From assembly GCF_040214835.1 (NCBI RefSeq), contig NZ_CP157874.1, positions 5,668,501 to 5,732,500 of the forward strand: a stretch of 64,000 nucleotides of DNA, in the 5' to 3' direction. Of this stretch, positions 47,326 to 58,992 are shown piece after piece. A program made the translations under genes and the position numbers. This DNA comes from Pseudomonas asiatica. GTDB taxonomy: Bacteria; Pseudomonadota; Gammaproteobacteria; Pseudomonadales; Pseudomonadaceae. Position 1 is the stretch's first letter. Each line of letters begins with the position of its first letter. Under the pieces are notes generated by a model. That model made no database searches and had not been told where the DNA came from. It saw only the letters and a program-made list of their open reading frames with translations.

Positions 47326-47420
47326 GGCCCATTCGCGGGCAAGCCCGCTCCCACAGGAGGTACACAGGTTTCGAAATCTGTGGGGTACCTGTGGGAGCGG
47401 GCTTGCCCGCGAACCGGGGG
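47326..47420. repeat. REP pair, GCAAGCCC loop
   Basis: Arms CGCGGGCAAGCCCGC and GCGGGCTTGCCCGCG, loops matching, between amaB and amaA on the minus strand. Confidence 0.88.
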
Positions 47421-47450
47421 CTGAGCCCCCGGCCATGCAGCATCAACCCA

Positions 47451-48941
47451 TCAGTCGAACACGATACCCTGCGCCAGCGGCAGTTCGCGCGAGTAGTTCA
47501 CGGTGTTGGTCTGGCGACGCATGTAGCCTTTCCAGGCATCCGAACCGGACTCACGGCCACCGCCAGTCTCCTTCTCGCCACCGAAAGCACCGCCGATCTC
47601 GGCGCCGCTGGTGCCGATGTTGACGTTGGCGATGCCGCAGTCGCTGCCCGAGGCGCTCTGGAAGCGTTCGGCCTCACGGATGTCGGTGGTGAAGATGCAC
47701 GACGACAGGCCTTGTGGCACTTCGTTGTTCAGGCGCAGGGCCTCTTCGAAGTCGTCGTAGGCCAGCACGTACAGGATCGGGGCGAAGGTTTCGTGGCGCA
47801 CCACGTCGCTCTGCGCCGGCATTTCGGCGATGGCAGGCGATACGTAGTAGGCGTTCGGGTACTGGTCGGCCAGCTGACGCTCACCACCAAATACCTGGCC
47901 ACCTTCGTCGCGGGCCTTGGCCAGCGCGCCCTGCATGGCGTCGAACGACTGCTTGTCGATCAGCGGGCCCACCAGGTTGTCCTTGCGTGGGTCACCGATG
48001 CGCACCTTGCCGTAGGCGGCTTTGACACGGGCAACCACTTCGTCCTTGATCGAACGGTGCACGATCAGGCGGCGCAGGGTGGTGCAACGCTGGCCGGCGG
48101 TGCCGACTGCGGAGAACAGGATGCCACGCACGGCCAGGTCGAGGTCGGCGCTCGGGGCCAGGATCATGGCGTTGTTGCCGCCCAGTTCGAGGATGCTGCG
48201 GCCGAAGCGGGCAGCCACACGTGGGCCGACTTCGCGCCCCATGCGGGTGCTGCCGGTGGCGCTGACCAGCGGTACGCGCGGGTCGTCGACCATGGCTTCG
48301 CCGGCTTCACGGCCGCCGATTACCAGTTGTGCCAGGCCAGCCGGGGCATCACCAAAGGCTTTCAGGGCTTTTTCGAACAGCGCCTGGCAGGCCAGGGCGG
48401 TCAGCGGGGTCTTCTCGGACGGTTTCCATACCACCGAGTTACCGGCGACCAGGGCCAGGGCGGTGTTCCAGGCCCAGACTGCGACCGGGAAGTTGAAGGC
48501 GCTGATCACGCCGACCACGCCCAGCGGGTGCCAGGTTTCACGCATGTGGTGGCCAGGGCGCTCGGAAGCGATGGTCAGGCCGTACAGCTGGCGCGACAGG
48601 CCAACGGCGAAGTCGCAGATGTCGATCATTTCCTGCACTTCGCCCAGGCCTTCCTGGGTGATCTTGCCGGCTTCGATCGAAACCAGCTCGCCGAGGTCGG
48701 CCTTGTGCTCACGCAGCACTTCGCCGAACAGGCGCACCAGCTCGCCGCGGCGCGGGGCCGGCACGCTGCGCCAGGCTTCGAAGGCGCTCTGGGCCTGATC
48801 GATGCGGGCGATGGTCTCGGCCTTGCCGAGCAGTTTCACCGAGGCGATCTGGCTGCCGTCGATCGGCGTGTGAACAGGGTAGTCGCCCTGGGTGTAAGCC
48901 TCGGCAGCAACGCCAAGGCGCTCGAGCAGTCCAGCAACCAT
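47451..48941 (-). CDS. amaB: L-aminoadipate-semialdehyde dehydrogenase
   Basis: 496-residue aldehyde dehydrogenase that oxidises 2-aminoadipate semialdehyde, the step after pipecolate oxidation. The catalytic Glu lies in LELGGNNAM and the nucleophile Cys in GTAGQRCTTLRR. Start 48941 has GGAG nearby. Upstream of amaA on the same strand but separated by a 167-bp gap with a REP pair. Divergent from a LysR regulator. Confidence 0.92.
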   Translation of the reverse strand: MVAGLLERLGVAAEAYTQGDYPVHTPIDGSQIASVKLLGKAETIARIDQAQSAFEAWRSVPAPRRGELVRLFGEVLREHKADLGELVSIEAGKITQEGLGEVQEMIDICDFAVGLSRQLYGLTIASERPGHHMRETWHPLGVVGVISAFNFPVAVWAWNTALALVAGNSVVWKPSEKTPLTALACQALFEKALKAFGDAPAGLAQLVIGGREAGEAMVDDPRVPLVSATGSTRMGREVGPRVAARFGRSILELGGNNAMILAPSADLDLAVRGILFSAVGTAGQRCTTLRRLIVHRSIKDEVVARVKAAYGKVRIGDPRKDNLVGPLIDKQSFDAMQGALAKARDEGGQVFGGERQLADQYPNAYYVSPAIAEMPAQSDVVRHETFAPILYVLAYDDFEEALRLNNEVPQGLSSCIFTTDIREAERFQSASGSDCGIANVNIGTSGAEIGGAFGGEKETGGGRESGSDAWKGYMRRQTNTVNYSRELPLAQGIVFD

Positions 48942-49037
48942 TTGTGCATCTCCTACATCGGGTGATGGGGTGGAAAAATGATGTGGATCAGTATTAATCC
49001 GATCACACCGGTGCAACAAACGACCTTTATTCCGCAT

Positions 49038-49058
49038 ATCATTCCGTCAGGTAATGAT
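49038..49058. promoter_or_regulatory. Putative LysR operator between amaB and its divergent regulator
   Basis: ATCATTCC-N5-GTAATGAT, a dyad of about 21 bp with one mismatch. It lies 20 bp upstream of the LysR start, in an AT-rich stretch. Confidence 0.5.
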
Positions 49059-49077
49059 TTGAGCCGCAGAGACCGCT

Positions 49078-49968
49078 ATGTCCAAACGCCTGGTGCCCTC
49101 CATGACCGCCCTGCAGTGCTTCGAAGCTGCAGCCCGCCATTTGAGCTTTACCCGTGCCGCCGAAGAGCTGCACCTGACCCAGAGCGCGGTCAGCAAGCAG
49201 GTGGCGCAGCTTGAAGACATGCTGCGCCACCACCTGTTCCTGCGTATCCGCCGCCGCCTGCAGCTGACGCCGGCGGGCAGCCTGTACCTGGCCGAGGTCA
49301 ACAAGATCCTCACCCAGGTGGACATGTCCAGCCGCTACGTGCTCACCTACGGCGAGCAGACCGAGATATTGAAGGTAGCCACTCAGCCGAGTTTTGGCGT
49401 GCGCTGGTTGATCCCGCACCTCAAGGGCTTTGGCAAGCGCCACAGCAACATCCACCTGGACATCCGCAACGAGATGGAACCGTTCGCCCTGCTGCAGGGC
49501 TCGGCGGACGTGGTGTTCTTCTATGGCCAGGGCACCTGGCCGGGGGCCACCTGCGTTGAGCTGTTCGGTGAGGAGGTGGTGCCAGTGTGCGCGCCGGAGT
49601 TGCTGGCCGGACGTGAACTGAACGATGCCGGGGAGCTGGCCGAACTGGTGCTGCTGCAGAGCACCTCGCGGCCAGAAGCCTGGCACGAGTGGTTCCTGGA
49701 GCTGGGCTTGCAGAGCGTCAGCGCCTACCACGGGCCGCGCTTCGATACCTTCTACATGGCCTTGAGCGCGGCGCAGGCCGGGTGCGGGGTGGCGTTGGTG
49801 CCGCGCTACCTGGCGGCGAAGGAGCTGGCCGAGGGGAGTTTGGTGGTGCCGTGGAACCATGCGATGCGCAGTGCCGGGGCGCATTACCTGGCGTATGCCG
49901 AGCATGCGGCGGAGGTGCCCAAGGTAAGGGCGTTGGTGGAATGGATTCGTGAGCAGCTATCGACCTGA
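49078..49968 (+). CDS. LysR-family regulator of the lysine catabolic cluster
   Basis: 296 residues. The N-terminal HTH (LTQSAVSKQVAQLEDML) and the GcvA-like substrate-binding domain (VATQPSFGVRWLIPHL) are clear. Located between divergent amaB and downstream hglS, so it probably controls one or both in response to a lysine-pathway metabolite (inference). Confidence 0.88.
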   Translation: MSKRLVPSMTALQCFEAAARHLSFTRAAEELHLTQSAVSKQVAQLEDMLRHHLFLRIRRRLQLTPAGSLYLAEVNKILTQVDMSSRYVLTYGEQTEILKVATQPSFGVRWLIPHLKGFGKRHSNIHLDIRNEMEPFALLQGSADVVFFYGQGTWPGATCVELFGEEVVPVCAPELLAGRELNDAGELAELVLLQSTSRPEAWHEWFLELGLQSVSAYHGPRFDTFYMALSAAQAGCGVALVPRYLAAKELAEGSLVVPWNHAMRSAGAHYLAYAEHAAEVPKVRALVEWIREQLST

Positions 49969-50046
49969 GGGCCTCTTCGCGGGCACGCCCGCTCCCACAG
50001 GTATCGCGCAAGGCCTGAACCCTGTGAGGTGCCCGCGAAAGGGCCC
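49969..50046. repeat. Degenerate REP pair, GCACGCCC loop
   Basis: Intact left arm CGCGGGCACGCCCGC; the right arm is reduced to GTGCCCGCGAAAGGGCC. Confidence 0.75.
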
Positions 50047-50065
50047 TTGAGGTCGATCAAAAAAG

Positions 50066-50109
50066 GAATGACACACTCACTTTTTTTCGCTTGTGAGCAA
50101 AGTGCATTC
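50066..50109. promoter_or_regulatory. Imperfect long inverted repeat upstream of hglS
   Basis: GAATG-CAC-CTCAC mirrored by GTGAG-GTG-CATTC around a T-rich centre, 45 bp before the hglS start. It could be an operator or leader hairpin. Confidence 0.4.
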
Positions 50110-50152
50110 CCAGCTTTCATGTAAGCGTCCGAACCCAACCAGGAAGCTAGCG

Positions 50153-51547
50153 ATGCCCGCCCACGATTTCGTCAGCCCCGACAGCATCCGCGCGCAGTTC
50201 TCTGCCGCCATGTCGCTCATGTACAAACAGGAAGTGCCCCTGTACGGCACGCTGCTGGAGCTGGTGAGCGAAATCAACCAGCAGGTCATGGCCCAGCAAC
50301 CCGAGGTTGCCGAGGCCCTGCGCTGGACCGGCGAAATCGAGCGCCTTGATCAGGAGCGCCACGGCGCCATCCGTGTGGGCACCGCCGCAGAGCTGGCCAC
50401 CATCGCCCGGTTGTTCGCGGTCATGGGCATGCAGCCAGTCGGCTACTACGACCTCAGTTCCGCTGGCGTGCCGGTGCATTCCACCGCCTTCCGCGCGGTG
50501 CACGAGCAGTCGCTGCATGTCAGCCCGTTCCGCGTGTTCACCTCGCTGCTGCGCCTGGAACTGATCGACAACCCGCAACTGCGCGAGCTGGCAGAGAGCA
50601 TCCTGGCCAAGCGCCAGATCTTCACCGCACGTGCCCTCGAACTGATCGCCCAATGCGAGCGCGATGGTGGCCTGAACGCCGCCGATGCCGAAGCGTTCGT
50701 GCAGGAAGCGCTGCACACCTTCCGCTGGCACCATGACGCCACCGTCACTGCCGAGCAGTACCAGCAGTTGCACGACCAGCACCGCCTGATCGCCGATGTG
50801 GTGGCCTTCAAGGGCCCGCACATCAACCACCTGACCCCGCGCACCCTGGACATCGATGCAATCCAGCTTGGCATGCCGGCCAAGGGCATCCCGCCAAAGG
50901 CCGTGGTCGAAGGCCCACCCACCCGCCGCCACCCGATCCTGTTGCGCCAGACCAGCTTCAAGGCCCTGCAGGAAAAGGTCGCGTTCAGCGATCAGCAGGG
51001 CAGCGAAGGCAGCCATACCGCGCGCTTCGGCGAAATCGAGCAACGCGGTGCGGCGCTGACGCCGAAAGGTCGCCAGCTGTACGACAAGCTGCTCGACGCC
51101 ACCCGCGCCGCCCTGGGTGGCGCCCCGGCCGAGGCCAATGCCGAACGCTACATGGCGTTGCTGAAGGACACATTTGCCGAGTTCCCGGATGACCTGGCAC
51201 AGATGCGTGAACAAGGGCTGGCCTACTTCCGCTACTTCGCCACCGAAAAAGGCCTGGCTGCGCGCGACCAGGACGGCCGCCCGACCACACTGGAAGGGCT
51301 GATCGAGGCTGGCCATGTGCACTTCGAGGCGTTGGTGTACGAGGACTTCCTGCCGGTGAGCGCGGCGGGGATCTTCCAGTCCAACCTGGGTGACGATGCG
51401 CAGGCCGAGTACGGCAGCAACGCCAACCGCGATGCGTTCGAAGCGGCGCTGGGGCTGCAGGTGCAGGATGAGCTGGCGCTGTATGCGCAGAGCGAGCGTC
51501 GGTCGCTGCAGGCGTGTGCACAGGCTTTGAACCTGGGCTCGATGTAA
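50153..51547 (+). CDS. hglS: 2-oxoadipate dioxygenase/decarboxylase (D-2-hydroxyglutarate synthase)
   Basis: 464-residue DUF1338 iron enzyme that converts 2-oxoadipate to D-2-hydroxyglutarate, linking D-lysine catabolism to the TCA cycle in P. putida. The metal ligands His70, His226 and Glu294, and the substrate arginine Arg74, all fall at the positions reported for the P. putida enzyme (recalled). ATG 50153 with AGGAAG at 8 bp is chosen over an upstream in-frame start. Sits after the LysR gene of the ama cluster. Confidence 0.93.
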   Translation: MPAHDFVSPDSIRAQFSAAMSLMYKQEVPLYGTLLELVSEINQQVMAQQPEVAEALRWTGEIERLDQERHGAIRVGTAAELATIARLFAVMGMQPVGYYDLSSAGVPVHSTAFRAVHEQSLHVSPFRVFTSLLRLELIDNPQLRELAESILAKRQIFTARALELIAQCERDGGLNAADAEAFVQEALHTFRWHHDATVTAEQYQQLHDQHRLIADVVAFKGPHINHLTPRTLDIDAIQLGMPAKGIPPKAVVEGPPTRRHPILLRQTSFKALQEKVAFSDQQGSEGSHTARFGEIEQRGAALTPKGRQLYDKLLDATRAALGGAPAEANAERYMALLKDTFAEFPDDLAQMREQGLAYFRYFATEKGLAARDQDGRPTTLEGLIEAGHVHFEALVYEDFLPVSAAGIFQSNLGDDAQAEYGSNANRDAFEAALGLQVQDELALYAQSERRSLQACAQALNLGSM

Positions 51548-51553
51548 GGCATT

Positions 51554-51738
51554 GCGGCCTCTTCGCGGGTAAACCCGCTCCCACAGGTACAGTGCAGTCC
51601 TTGAGGCCAGCGCTGTCCTGTGGAAGCTTCGGCGCAGGCCTTGAGGCCAGTACTGTACCTGGGAAAGGTTCGATGCAGGCTTTCAGGCCTGCGCTGTACC
51701 TGTGGGAGCGGGTTTACCCGCGAAGAGGCCGGTACAGG
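51554..51738. repeat. REP pair with a tandemly expanded spacer
   Basis: Outer arms CGCGGGTAAACCCGC and GCGGGTTTACCCGCG match. The spacer contains three copies of a 40-bp degenerate unit beginning near 51592, 51632 and 51672, each with GCAG-N2-TT-AGGCC-N-G-CTGT-type sequence. Confidence 0.85.
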
Positions 51739-51741
51739 CGA

Positions 51742-52668
51742 TCAAAGGGCCGGCAGGATCTGCACATTCGGCAAATCCATCGCCGCCACCTCCTCTTCCA
51801 GAAACGCGCTCAAACGCCGCAACCGCTCGCCCCCTGGCCGAGTGCGCGGCCACACCAGGTAATAATCCATCCCGCTGGGCACCGCCGTCGGCCAAGGCAG
51901 GCTCAAGCGCCCCTGCGCCACATCTTCGGCCACCATCAGCAAATCACCCATGGAAATGCCATAGCCACGCGCCGCGGCAATCATGCCCAGCTCCAGGGTG
52001 TCGAACACCTGCCCGCCCTTGAGCGAAACCTTGTCACTCAACCCCATGCGCTCCAACCACTCCCGCCAGTCGCGCTTGTCCACCGTGGGGTGCAGCAGCT
52101 CGATGCAGGCCAGCCGACGCTCGTCCCAGGGTTCTTCGTCGAGCAGGTCTGGCGCACCCACGGGGATCAGCAGCTCCGGGAACAACCTGCGCACTTCCCA
52201 TTCCGGCGGGAACACCCCGTCGCTGAGCAACACCGCGCAATCGAACGGCTCCTGGTTGAAGTCCACATGGTCGACATCCATCCAGGCGCTGGTCAGCTGC
52301 ACTTCGTTGCCAGGCTGCAAGTGGCGAAAGCGGCTAAGGCGCGCCAGCAACCAGCGCATGGTCAGGGTCGAGGGGGCCTTCATGCGCAGGATGTCATCCT
52401 CACCGCGCAAGGTATCGCAAGCCCGTTCCAGCGCGGCAAAGCCTTCACGCACACCGGGCAGCAACACCCGCGCCGCTTCGGTCAGTTGCAGGCTGCGGCC
52501 GCTGCGCACGAACAGGCGGCAGGCAAAATGCTCCTCCAGCGTGCGGATATGCCGGCTGACCGCGCTCTGGGTAATCGACAGCTCTTCGCCGGCACGGGTG
52601 AAGGAGCTTAGCCGCGCGGCGGCTTCGAATGCGCGCAGGGCATACAGCGGGGGGAGCTGACGGGACAT
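51742..52668 (-). CDS. LysR-family transcriptional regulator
   Basis: 308 residues. HTH (ITQSAVSRHIRTLEEHF) and GcvA/AmpR-type ligand domain (MRWLLARLSRFRHLQPG). Start 52668 is MSRQLPPLYALRAFE; the frame is open 18 codons upstream. Divergent from the MATE gene with a perfect palindrome between them, so it is a candidate regulator of that exporter. Confidence 0.87.
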   Translation of the reverse strand: MSRQLPPLYALRAFEAAARLSSFTRAGEELSITQSAVSRHIRTLEEHFACRLFVRSGRSLQLTEAARVLLPGVREGFAALERACDTLRGEDDILRMKAPSTLTMRWLLARLSRFRHLQPGNEVQLTSAWMDVDHVDFNQEPFDCAVLLSDGVFPPEWEVRRLFPELLIPVGAPDLLDEEPWDERRLACIELLHPTVDKRDWREWLERMGLSDKVSLKGGQVFDTLELGMIAAARGYGISMGDLLMVAEDVAQGRLSLPWPTAVPSGMDYYLVWPRTRPGGERLRRLSAFLEEEVAAMDLPNVQILPAL

Positions 52669-52719
52669 GAGGCACCTGCCATACGGGGCTGTGAAATGAA
52701 TCACCGGGAAGCATATATA

Positions 52720-52736
52720 CATGAGTCAGACTCATG
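52720..52736. promoter_or_regulatory. Perfect 17-bp palindrome between LysR and MATE genes
   Basis: CATGAGTCAGACTCATG, a perfect dyad that contains the T-N11-A form bound by LysR regulators. It is about 50 bp upstream of the LysR start and 90 bp upstream of the MATE start. Confidence 0.65.
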
Positions 52737-52824
52737 CCAATGATCGCTTTTATCCTTTTGTGCAAAGTTGACCAAAGCCTCAGAATCGCCCTTCGTTGAT
52801 CACCCCAGGAAAAGGACTGCCCCC

Positions 52825-54213
52825 ATGCATGTCGCGCCCACCACAGAACTCAAGGCTTTGCTGCGCCTGGCCGGGCCGCTGATCGCCTCGCAGTTGGCGC
52901 ACATGCTGATGGTGCTGACCGATACCCTGATGATGGCCCGCATCAGCCCGCAAGCCCTGGCTGGCGGCGGCCTGGGCGCGGCGAGCTACTCGTTCGTGTC
53001 GATCTTCTGCCTTGGCGTGATCGCTGCGGTCGGCACCCTGGTGGCCATTCGCAAGGGCGCCAACGACATCGAGGGCGCCACCCGCCTGGCGCAGGGTGGC
53101 CTGTGGCTGGCCTGGGGCCTGGCGCTGTTCGCTGCGCTGGTGCTGTGGAACCTTGAGCCGGTACTGCTGCTGTTCGGGCAAAAGCCCGAGAACGTTGCCT
53201 CGGCCGCCGAATTCCTCACCCTGCTGCCACTGGCCCTGCCCGGCTACCTGACCTTCATGGCCTTGCGCGGCTTCACCAGCGCGCTGGGCCGCTCGACCCC
53301 GGTGATGGTCATCAGCCTGGTCGGCACGGTGCTCAACTACCTGTTCAACGTGGCGTTGATCGAAGGCATGTTCGGCCTGCCCAAGCTGGGCCTGATGGGT
53401 ATCGGCCTGGTCACCGCGGTGGTGTCGATGGGCATGGCCATTGCCTTGGCGCTGTATATCCGCTGGCACCCGGCCTATGCCGCCTACCCACTGCGCAAGG
53501 GCCTGTCGCGCCCTTCGCTGCCGGCCCTGCGCGAGCTGTGGCGGCTGGGCCTGCCGATTGGCGGCACCTACATGGTGGAAGTCGGCCTGTTCGCCTTCGC
53601 CGCGCTGTGCATGGGCGTGCTGGGCAGCACCGAGCTGGCGGCGCACCAGATCGCCCTGCAGATCGTCTCCACGGCGTTCATGGTGCCGACCGGGTTGTCG
53701 TATGCGGTGACCATGCGCGTGGGGCTGTACTACGGCGCCGGCAACCTGCTGGCGGCGCGCAGTGCCGGGCGGGTGGGCATCGGCTTCGGGGCGATGATCA
53801 TGTTTGCCTTCGCCGCGCTGTTCTGGCTGCTGCCCGATGCGCTGGTGGGGCTGTTCATCGACCGTGACGACCCGGCATTTGCGGCGATCTTCCAGCTGGC
53901 GGTGCAGTTGCTGATGGTGGCTGCGTGGTTCGAGCTGTTCGATGGCATGCAGACGATCGCGATGGGCTCGATCCGTGGGCTGAAGGATGCCAAGACCACC
54001 TTCCTGATCGGCCTGGTGTGCTACTGGCTGGTGGGGGCGCCGAGCGCCTGGCTGTTCACCTTTACCCTGGGTGGTGGCGCGGTCGGGGTGTGGTGGGGGC
54101 TGGCGTTGGGGCTGGCGTGTGCGGCGGTGGCACTGACCTTTGGCTTTGAGTGGCGGATGAAGCGGCTTTTGGGCAAGGCCGGGATTGGTGGAGCAGCGAC
54201 GGCTTCGGCCTGA
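52825..54213 (+). CDS. MATE family multidrug efflux transporter
   Basis: 462 residues with twelve hydrophobic helices in two halves. Family marks are the LAGPLIASQLAHMLMVLTDT first-helix region and a GSIRGLKDAKTTF loop in the second half. NorM-like Na+/H+ drug antiporters share this layout; specificity unknown. ATG 52825 starts the conserved region; the upstream in-frame ATG at 52768 is less likely. Divergent from LysR. Confidence 0.9.
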   Translation: MHVAPTTELKALLRLAGPLIASQLAHMLMVLTDTLMMARISPQALAGGGLGAASYSFVSIFCLGVIAAVGTLVAIRKGANDIEGATRLAQGGLWLAWGLALFAALVLWNLEPVLLLFGQKPENVASAAEFLTLLPLALPGYLTFMALRGFTSALGRSTPVMVISLVGTVLNYLFNVALIEGMFGLPKLGLMGIGLVTAVVSMGMAIALALYIRWHPAYAAYPLRKGLSRPSLPALRELWRLGLPIGGTYMVEVGLFAFAALCMGVLGSTELAAHQIALQIVSTAFMVPTGLSYAVTMRVGLYYGAGNLLAARSAGRVGIGFGAMIMFAFAALFWLLPDALVGLFIDRDDPAFAAIFQLAVQLLMVAAWFELFDGMQTIAMGSIRGLKDAKTTFLIGLVCYWLVGAPSAWLFTFTLGGGAVGVWWGLALGLACAAVALTFGFEWRMKRLLGKAGIGGAATASA

Positions 54214-54217
54214 CTTG

Positions 54218-54313
54218 CGGGCCTCTTCGCGGGTAAACCCGCTCCCACAGGGACTGCGCAGGGTCTGAATACTGTGCAAAGCCTGTGGGAGCGGGTTCAC
54301 CCGCGAAAGGGCC
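54218..54313. repeat. REP pair, mixed loops
   Basis: Left arm CGCGGGTAAACCCGC, right arm GCGGGTTCACCCGCG, between convergent genes. Confidence 0.85.
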
Positions 54314-55981
54314 CTAAAGGGCTGTGCCCAACTGGCAGCCGGTCGCCTGCAGCAAGAACTCCATCAACTCCCCCACCGGCAGCGGCTTGCTGACCAGGAA
54401 GCCTTGAACCTGGTCACAGCCAAACCCGCGCAGCAACGCCATCTGCTCTTCGCTCTCCACCCCTTCGGCCACCACCTCCAGGTTGAGGTTGTGCGCCAGG
54501 TTGATCATGGCGTGCACCAGCTTGCGGTTCTCCTCGCGCATTTCCATTTCCGCGACAAAGCTGCGGTCCACCTTGAGCAAGGTGATCGGCAGGCTGTTGA
54601 GGTGCACGAACGAAGAGAACCCGGTACCGAAATCATCGAGCGAAAAGCGCACGCCCAGACGCCCCAGGGCGTCCATGGTCTGGCGCACCAGTTCGTTGCG
54701 GCGCATCACCGCCGTTTCGGTCAGTTCGAACTCGAGCCAGCGGGCATCCACGCCATGTTCGAGAATCAGGCGGCTCAAGGTCGCCAGCAACTGGCTGTCC
54801 TGGAACTGGCGGAAGCTCAGGTTGACCGCCATGTGCAGCGGCTCCAGGCCGCGCTCGCACAGCGCCTGCATGTCGCGCAGGGCACGGGAAATCACCCAGT
54901 AGCCCAGCGGCACGATCAGGCCGCTCTGCTCGGCCAGCGGCACGAACTCGCTGGGCGGCAACAGGCCGCGCTCGGCATGCCGCCAGCGCACCAGCGCCTC
55001 GAGGCCGACGATGCGCCCGTCGGCCAGGTTCAACCGCGGCTGGTAATGCAGCTCCAGTTCGTCCCGGCGCAGGGCGCGGCGCAGTTCGCTTTCCAGGTCG
55101 GCAAGGCTGCGGGCGTTGCGGTTGATGCGTTCGTTGAACACATGGAAAGTGCAACCCTGGCTGCCCTTGGCCTGGCGCATGGCGATGTGCGCGTGCCACA
55201 TCAGCGGGTCGGCACCACCCTGGGCGCGGGCATGGGCCAGGCCCAGGCTGCAGCCCAGCAGCAGGCTTTCGCCGTCGATCCAGTAGGGTTCGGCCAACGC
55301 CTCGACAATCCGCTCGGCAATCGATTCGGCACGATTGGGGTCGCGTCGGGTGTCGATCAGCAGGGCGAACTCGTCGCTGCCCAGGCGCGCCAGCTGGTCA
55401 CCCGCCTCCAGTTGCTGTTTCAGGCGCGCCACCACCTGCAGGATCAGGCGGTCGCCACTCTGGTGGCCAAGGGCGTCGTTGACGTGGCGGAAGTTGTCCA
55501 GGTCCAGGTGGCCGAGGGCAAGGCCACGGCCGTCGTTCTCGGCCAGCCGCGCGGTCAGCAAGGCCTGGAAGCCCTGGCGGTTGGCGATGCCGGTCAGCGG
55601 GTCCTGCTCGGCCAGGCGCTGCAGGGTGGCCACCAGCACGCCGCGCTCGCGCACATGGCGCAGCGAGCGGCGCAATGTGTCGGCATTGAGCTGGTCACGC
55701 ACCAGCCAGTCGCTGACAGCGGTGGGCGCTACCTGGGGCTCGTGGTCGAGCAGCAGGATGGTCGGCAACTCGCAGCGCCCGGGCGCGGGCTGCAGGGCCG
55801 GGGTTGCCAGCACGATAGCCTGACGGTCCTGGTTGAACAGGCTGTCGACCGACTCCCAGTTCGGCGCCGTCAGCAGTACGGCGCTGCCACCCAGTGCGGG
55901 CGTGCACTCGCGTAGCAGCGCCCCCCATTCCGGCTCATCGGCCAACAGCAGCAAACGCAATGGTTCGACAGGCGTGGACAA
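54314..55981 (-). CDS. GGDEF-EAL protein with degenerate receiver, likely c-di-GMP phosphodiesterase
   Basis: 555 residues. Residues 1-115 resemble a receiver but lack a clear phospho-acceptor Asp. The GGDEF domain (about 125-285) reads RLGSDEF (199-205), so the second glycine of the signature is Ser and cyclase activity is doubtful. The EAL domain (about 300-550) is well kept: EAL 328-330, NLSFRQF, ELTETAV, DDFGTGFSS, LKVDRSFV, VVAEGVE. A Fur-like box is 57 bp upstream, suggesting iron control. Confidence 0.88.
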   Translation of the reverse strand: MSTPVEPLRLLLLADEPEWGALLRECTPALGGSAVLLTAPNWESVDSLFNQDRQAIVLATPALQPAPGRCELPTILLLDHEPQVAPTAVSDWLVRDQLNADTLRRSLRHVRERGVLVATLQRLAEQDPLTGIANRQGFQALLTARLAENDGRGLALGHLDLDNFRHVNDALGHQSGDRLILQVVARLKQQLEAGDQLARLGSDEFALLIDTRRDPNRAESIAERIVEALAEPYWIDGESLLLGCSLGLAHARAQGGADPLMWHAHIAMRQAKGSQGCTFHVFNERINRNARSLADLESELRRALRRDELELHYQPRLNLADGRIVGLEALVRWRHAERGLLPPSEFVPLAEQSGLIVPLGYWVISRALRDMQALCERGLEPLHMAVNLSFRQFQDSQLLATLSRLILEHGVDARWLEFELTETAVMRRNELVRQTMDALGRLGVRFSLDDFGTGFSSFVHLNSLPITLLKVDRSFVAEMEMREENRKLVHAMINLAHNLNLEVVAEGVESEEQMALLRGFGCDQVQGFLVSKPLPVGELMEFLLQATGCQLGTAL

Positions 55982-56037
55982 GCGGGCTCCTTAGGGCTTC
56001 ACGGTGCAACGGAAACTGGCAGGTATGCTACTGCATT

Positions 56038-56057
56038 AATGAAAATGATTTTCAATT
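56038..56057. promoter_or_regulatory. Fur-box-like palindrome in the GGDEF-EAL/rep intergenic region
   Basis: AATGAAAATGATTTTCAATT contains the dyad TGAAAATGATTTTCA, close to the 19-bp Fur consensus. It lies 57 bp upstream of the GGDEF-EAL start and 180 bp from rep. The rest of the 254-bp gap is otherwise plain. Confidence 0.6.
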
Positions 56058-56235
56058 TAATACATGTTTTTACGGGTGTAGCATCCCGACGTATTTTGTC
56101 GTGCATCCTGCGCGAAACTGCGCCAGCCGGCAAATCCCGTTTACATATTTGACTCAGACGTCAGACGGTCGCGCCACAAACGCCCCATGCCTGTTAGAAT
56201 GCGCGGCTATTTTCTGGCGACCCCCGGTTTCTAGC

Positions 56236-58882
<2,647 letters not shown>

Positions 58883-58899
58883 GGCCGCTACGCGATCTC

Positions 58900-58974
58900 T
58901 GTGGGAGCGGGTTTACCCGCGAAGGCGATTTGGGATGCGCCATCGCATTCGCGGGTAAACCCGCTCCCACAGGG
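58900..58974. repeat. REP pair in reversed order, GTTTACCC loop
   Basis: Arms GTGGGAGCGGGTTTACCCGCG then CGCGGGTAAACCCGCTCCCAC, the opposite order from most pairs here. Loops match. Confidence 0.88.
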
Positions 58975-58992
58975 GACAGTATGTCCGAGCGC

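Noticed and set aside
47301-48965. 554-codon frame opposite amaB
   Set aside because: Antisense of a clear aldehyde dehydrogenase; no family resemblance.
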